A DNA stretch of 47,007 bases, taken from Candidatus Staskawiczbacteria bacterium RIFCSPHIGHO2_02_FULL_43_16 (GTDB lineage: Bacteria; Patescibacteriota; Minisyncoccia; Minisyncoccales; Staskawiczbacteraceae). A model generated the notes under the pieces. It saw only the letters and a list, made by a program, of their open reading frames with translations. It did not search any database and was not told the DNA's origin. Position numbers and translations under genes: made by a program. Shown one piece after another: positions 45,436 to 47,007 of this stretch. The number at the start of each line of letters is the position of its first letter. Position 1 is the first letter of the stretch. The DNA lies in assembly GCA_001821935.1 (NCBI GenBank), contig MHOU01000011.1, positions 1 through 47,007 on the forward strand, read 5' to 3'.

Positions 45436-46524
45436 ATGAATTTCGTCGACCACCTCAAAAAACTGGATTGGGTGTTGATTGGTGCCACGTTGGTGGTGGT
45501 GGCTTTTGGGTTGGCGGGGATTTGGAGCTCCGGCCTGGCAAAAGGCGATTTTGGGAATTTTGAAAAGCAGCTGGTTTTTTTGGCGGTGGGGCTGGCCCTG
45601 ATGTTTGCCATCAGTTTTTTTGATTACCGGATGTTGCGGGACAATTCATATTTGATTTTGCTTTTGTACGCGCTGTGCCTGGCGCTTTTGGCAGGGTTGC
45701 ATTTTTTCGCGCCGGTGATCCGTGGCACGCGGGGGTGGTATCAGGTGGGATTTTTGACCCTTGACCCGATTGAAACCATGAAGATTGTGCTGTTAATTTT
45801 ACTGGCCAAATATTTTTCCATGCGCCACGTAGAGATGTATAAATTGCGCCACATTTTAATTTCCGGATTGTATGTCGCCCTGCCGGCACTGCTTATTTTT
45901 ATTAAGCCGGATTTGGGGGGAACCATGGTGTTTGTGCTGATGTGGTTGGGAATTTTATTGGTATCGGGGATTAAATTAAAGCATTTTTTGGCGTTATCGT
46001 TATGTTTTATGCTGGTAGCAGGATTTTCTTGGCAATTTTTATTGGCGGATTATCAAAAGGCCAGGGTGGTTAATTTTATCTTTCCTTATGATGTGCTAGG
46101 CGGTTCCTGGAGTCAGGCGCAAACCAAAGTTTCCATTGGATCCGGTCAACTGTTCGGCCAGGGTTTGGGCAAAGGATCCCAGGTGCAATACGGATTTTTG
46201 CCGGAACCCCACACCGATTTTATTTTTTCCGTCATTGCCGAAGAGTGGGGGCTGGCCGGTGTTACGGTATTTTTTACAACCTATCTGATATTAATCTGGC
46301 GCATTCTAAAAATTGCCATTAATTCGCAATCAAATTTTCCGCGGCTGTTTGGCATCGGGTTTGCCATTGTGCTCATTACCCAGTTTACGATAAACATTGG
46401 CATGAACCTTTCGCTGTTTCCGGTGGTGGGAATTTACTTGCCACTGGTCAGTTACGGCGGATCCGGCTTGATTGCCAATTTTGTTTCACTGGGAATCTTG
46501 CAGAGCATCTATACTAAGCGCTAA
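45436..46524 (+). CDS. rodA: Peptidoglycan glycosyltransferase RodA/FtsW family
   Basis: 362 residues with about ten membrane helices of the SEDS family. Seen are L-D-W-V-L at the start, the R-G-x-R-G-W-Y-Q extracellular loop (RGTRGWYQVGFLTLDP), KPDLGGTMVF, GQGLGKGSQVQYGFLPEPHT then DFIFSVIAEEWGL, and the C-terminal G-I-Y-L-P-L-V-S-Y-G-G-S-G-L. The PEPHTDFIFSVIAEE segment carries the catalytic Asp. It polymerises lipid II glycans with a partner PBP for cell elongation. RodA is more likely than FtsW by the R-G-T-R-G-W and length, but the two are close. Confidence 0.88.
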   Translation: MNFVDHLKKLDWVLIGATLVVVAFGLAGIWSSGLAKGDFGNFEKQLVFLAVGLALMFAISFFDYRMLRDNSYLILLLYALCLALLAGLHFFAPVIRGTRGWYQVGFLTLDPIETMKIVLLILLAKYFSMRHVEMYKLRHILISGLYVALPALLIFIKPDLGGTMVFVLMWLGILLVSGIKLKHFLALSLCFMLVAGFSWQFLLADYQKARVVNFIFPYDVLGGSWSQAQTKVSIGSGQLFGQGLGKGSQVQYGFLPEPHTDFIFSVIAEEWGLAGVTVFFTTYLILIWRILKIAINSQSNFPRLFGIGFAIVLITQFTINIGMNLSLFPVVGIYLPLVSYGGSGLIANFVSLGILQSIYTKR

Positions 46525-46529
46525 AACCC

Positions 46530-46557
46530 TTGACATTTTAAATAGAAAGAATATAAT
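46530..46557 (+). promoter_or_regulatory. Predicted rpoB promoter
   Basis: A consensus TTGACA (46530-46535) and TATAAT (46552-46557) with a 16-base spacer, directly after rodA. It leaves a leader of about 135 nt before rpoB. Confidence 0.75.
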
Positions 46558-46641
46558 CAGACTAGATATCAACAAGTGGCCATTTTACTCTAACTAAAAT
46601 CAAAATCCCTTGCCCGGTTATTTTTGTGTGGGTGAGGGTTA

Positions 46642-46663
46642 TACCCTAGATAAGATCAGGGTA
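46642..46663 (+). terminator. Attenuator-like hairpin in the rpoB leader
   Basis: TACCCT (46642-46647) pairs with AGGGTA (46658-46663) and is followed by TTTTGTGTTTG. It lies between the promoter and the rpoB start, so it would act on rpoB expression rather than end rodA. The stem is short and AT-flanked. Confidence 0.4.
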
Positions 46664-46698
46664 TTTTGTGTTTGTATTCATAACTGCTCCATTATCTC

Positions 46699-47007
46699 AT
46701 GGCTGAAAAAACACAACACATCAGGAATTTTTCAAAATCCGGCCTTTCTTTTGTAACCCCGCATCTTTTGGAAATGCAGCGCGATACCTGGAAAGATTTT
46801 ATCGATGTGCGGATCAAAGAACTTTTTTCTGAAATCTCTCCCATTTTTGATTATACTTCAAAAGAGTTTGAGCTCTGGTTTTTAGATTATAATCTGGGCA
46901 AGCCCAACTACAAAAACGGCTTGGAAGCCAAACGCAACAACGATTCGCTGGAAGTTTCGCTGCGCGCTAAAATACGGTTAGTCAATAAAAAAACAAAAGA
47001 GGTTAAA
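46699..47007 (+). CDS. rpoB: RNA polymerase beta subunit, N-terminal part
   Basis: The first 103 codons; the gene runs off the window. The N-terminus (QHIRNFSKSGLSFVTPHLLE, then MQRDTWKDFID) and IFDYTSKEFELWFLDYNLGK and the end SLRAKIRLVNKKTKEVK are typical of the beta-subunit protrusion start, where the conserved L-x-x-x-Q-x-x-S/T-(F/W)-x-x-F is seen as L-E-M-Q-R-D-T-W-K-D-F. RpoB forms the catalytic pincer of RNA polymerase with RpoC. It has its own strong promoter and a leader hairpin. There is no sign of an insertion in the visible part. Confidence 0.93.
   Translation, partial: MAEKTQHIRNFSKSGLSFVTPHLLEMQRDTWKDFIDVRIKELFSEISPIFDYTSKEFELWFLDYNLGKPNYKNGLEAKRNNDSLEVSLRAKIRLVNKKTKEVK

Overview
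The window looks like a chromosome segment from a small-genome member of the Candidate Phyla Radiation (Patescibacteria), most likely a Parcubacteria lineage. This is inferred from gene content: shortened housekeeping proteins (4-domain S1, 695-residue ValRS), a tandem set of small two-membrane-segment 'T4SS pilin-like' proteins, a complete type IV pilus cluster, a GyrA intein, a free-standing LAGLIDADG endonuclease, a solo PaaX/Cas2-like gene, and unusually many short intergenic repeats. UGA is an ordinary stop here (the prepilin peptidase, for example), so this is not a UGA-recoded Gracilibacteria/SR1 genome.

Layout. 1-4,020: tail of an unknown gene, rpsA (minus), a small unknown gene, a hicBA toxin-antitoxin pair, a metallo-beta-lactamase-fold hydrolase and an anchored protein. 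4,072-11,160: gyrA with a 466-residue LAGLIDADG intein, a methyltransferase and six tandem T4SS-pilin-like proteins. 11,171-16,413: tRNA-Leu, hsp20, prsW, valS, a small unknown gene, tsaD, tRNA-Glu. 16,443-21,554: a membrane glycosyltransferase, a palindrome-rich non-coding stretch, two small unknown genes and recG. 21,632-25,759: class I ribonucleotide reductase (nrdA, nrdB) split by a frameshifted four-helix-bundle gene with inverted-repeat flanks. 26,094-30,242: four tRNAs, a secreted Hint-domain protein, a free-standing LAGLIDADG protein, an ADP-ribosyltransferase-like protein and comFC. 30,389-41,048: type IV pilus operon (pilM, pilN/O-like genes, pilB, a receiver protein, pilT, pilC, pilins, pilD, minor pilins). 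41,045-47,007: ligA, an unknown gene, a PaaX/Cas2-like gene between two palindromes, a relic of a ligA 3' end, an S9-type hydrolase, rodA and the start of rpoB.

The pilus genes run in one direction with overlapping stops and starts and encode a near-complete machine: inner-membrane platform (PilM/N/O, PilC), extension and retraction ATPases (PilB, PilT), prepilin peptidase, a major pilin and minor pilins. With ComF this could serve attachment to a host and DNA uptake.

The most unusual layer is a set of short repeat families that sit in intergenic DNA and also, in frame, inside conserved genes (rpsA, hsp20, valS, tsaD, recG, ligA, pilD, prepilins). One family (TAGGTGTT-type) forms inverted repeats around a four-helix-bundle protein gene between nrdA and nrdB, recurs as an empty fold-back element after pilC, and recurs as an almost identical single arm inside rpsA. 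This suggests mobile intervening-sequence-like cassettes with gene-less derivatives. No CRISPR array or rRNA gene was seen.
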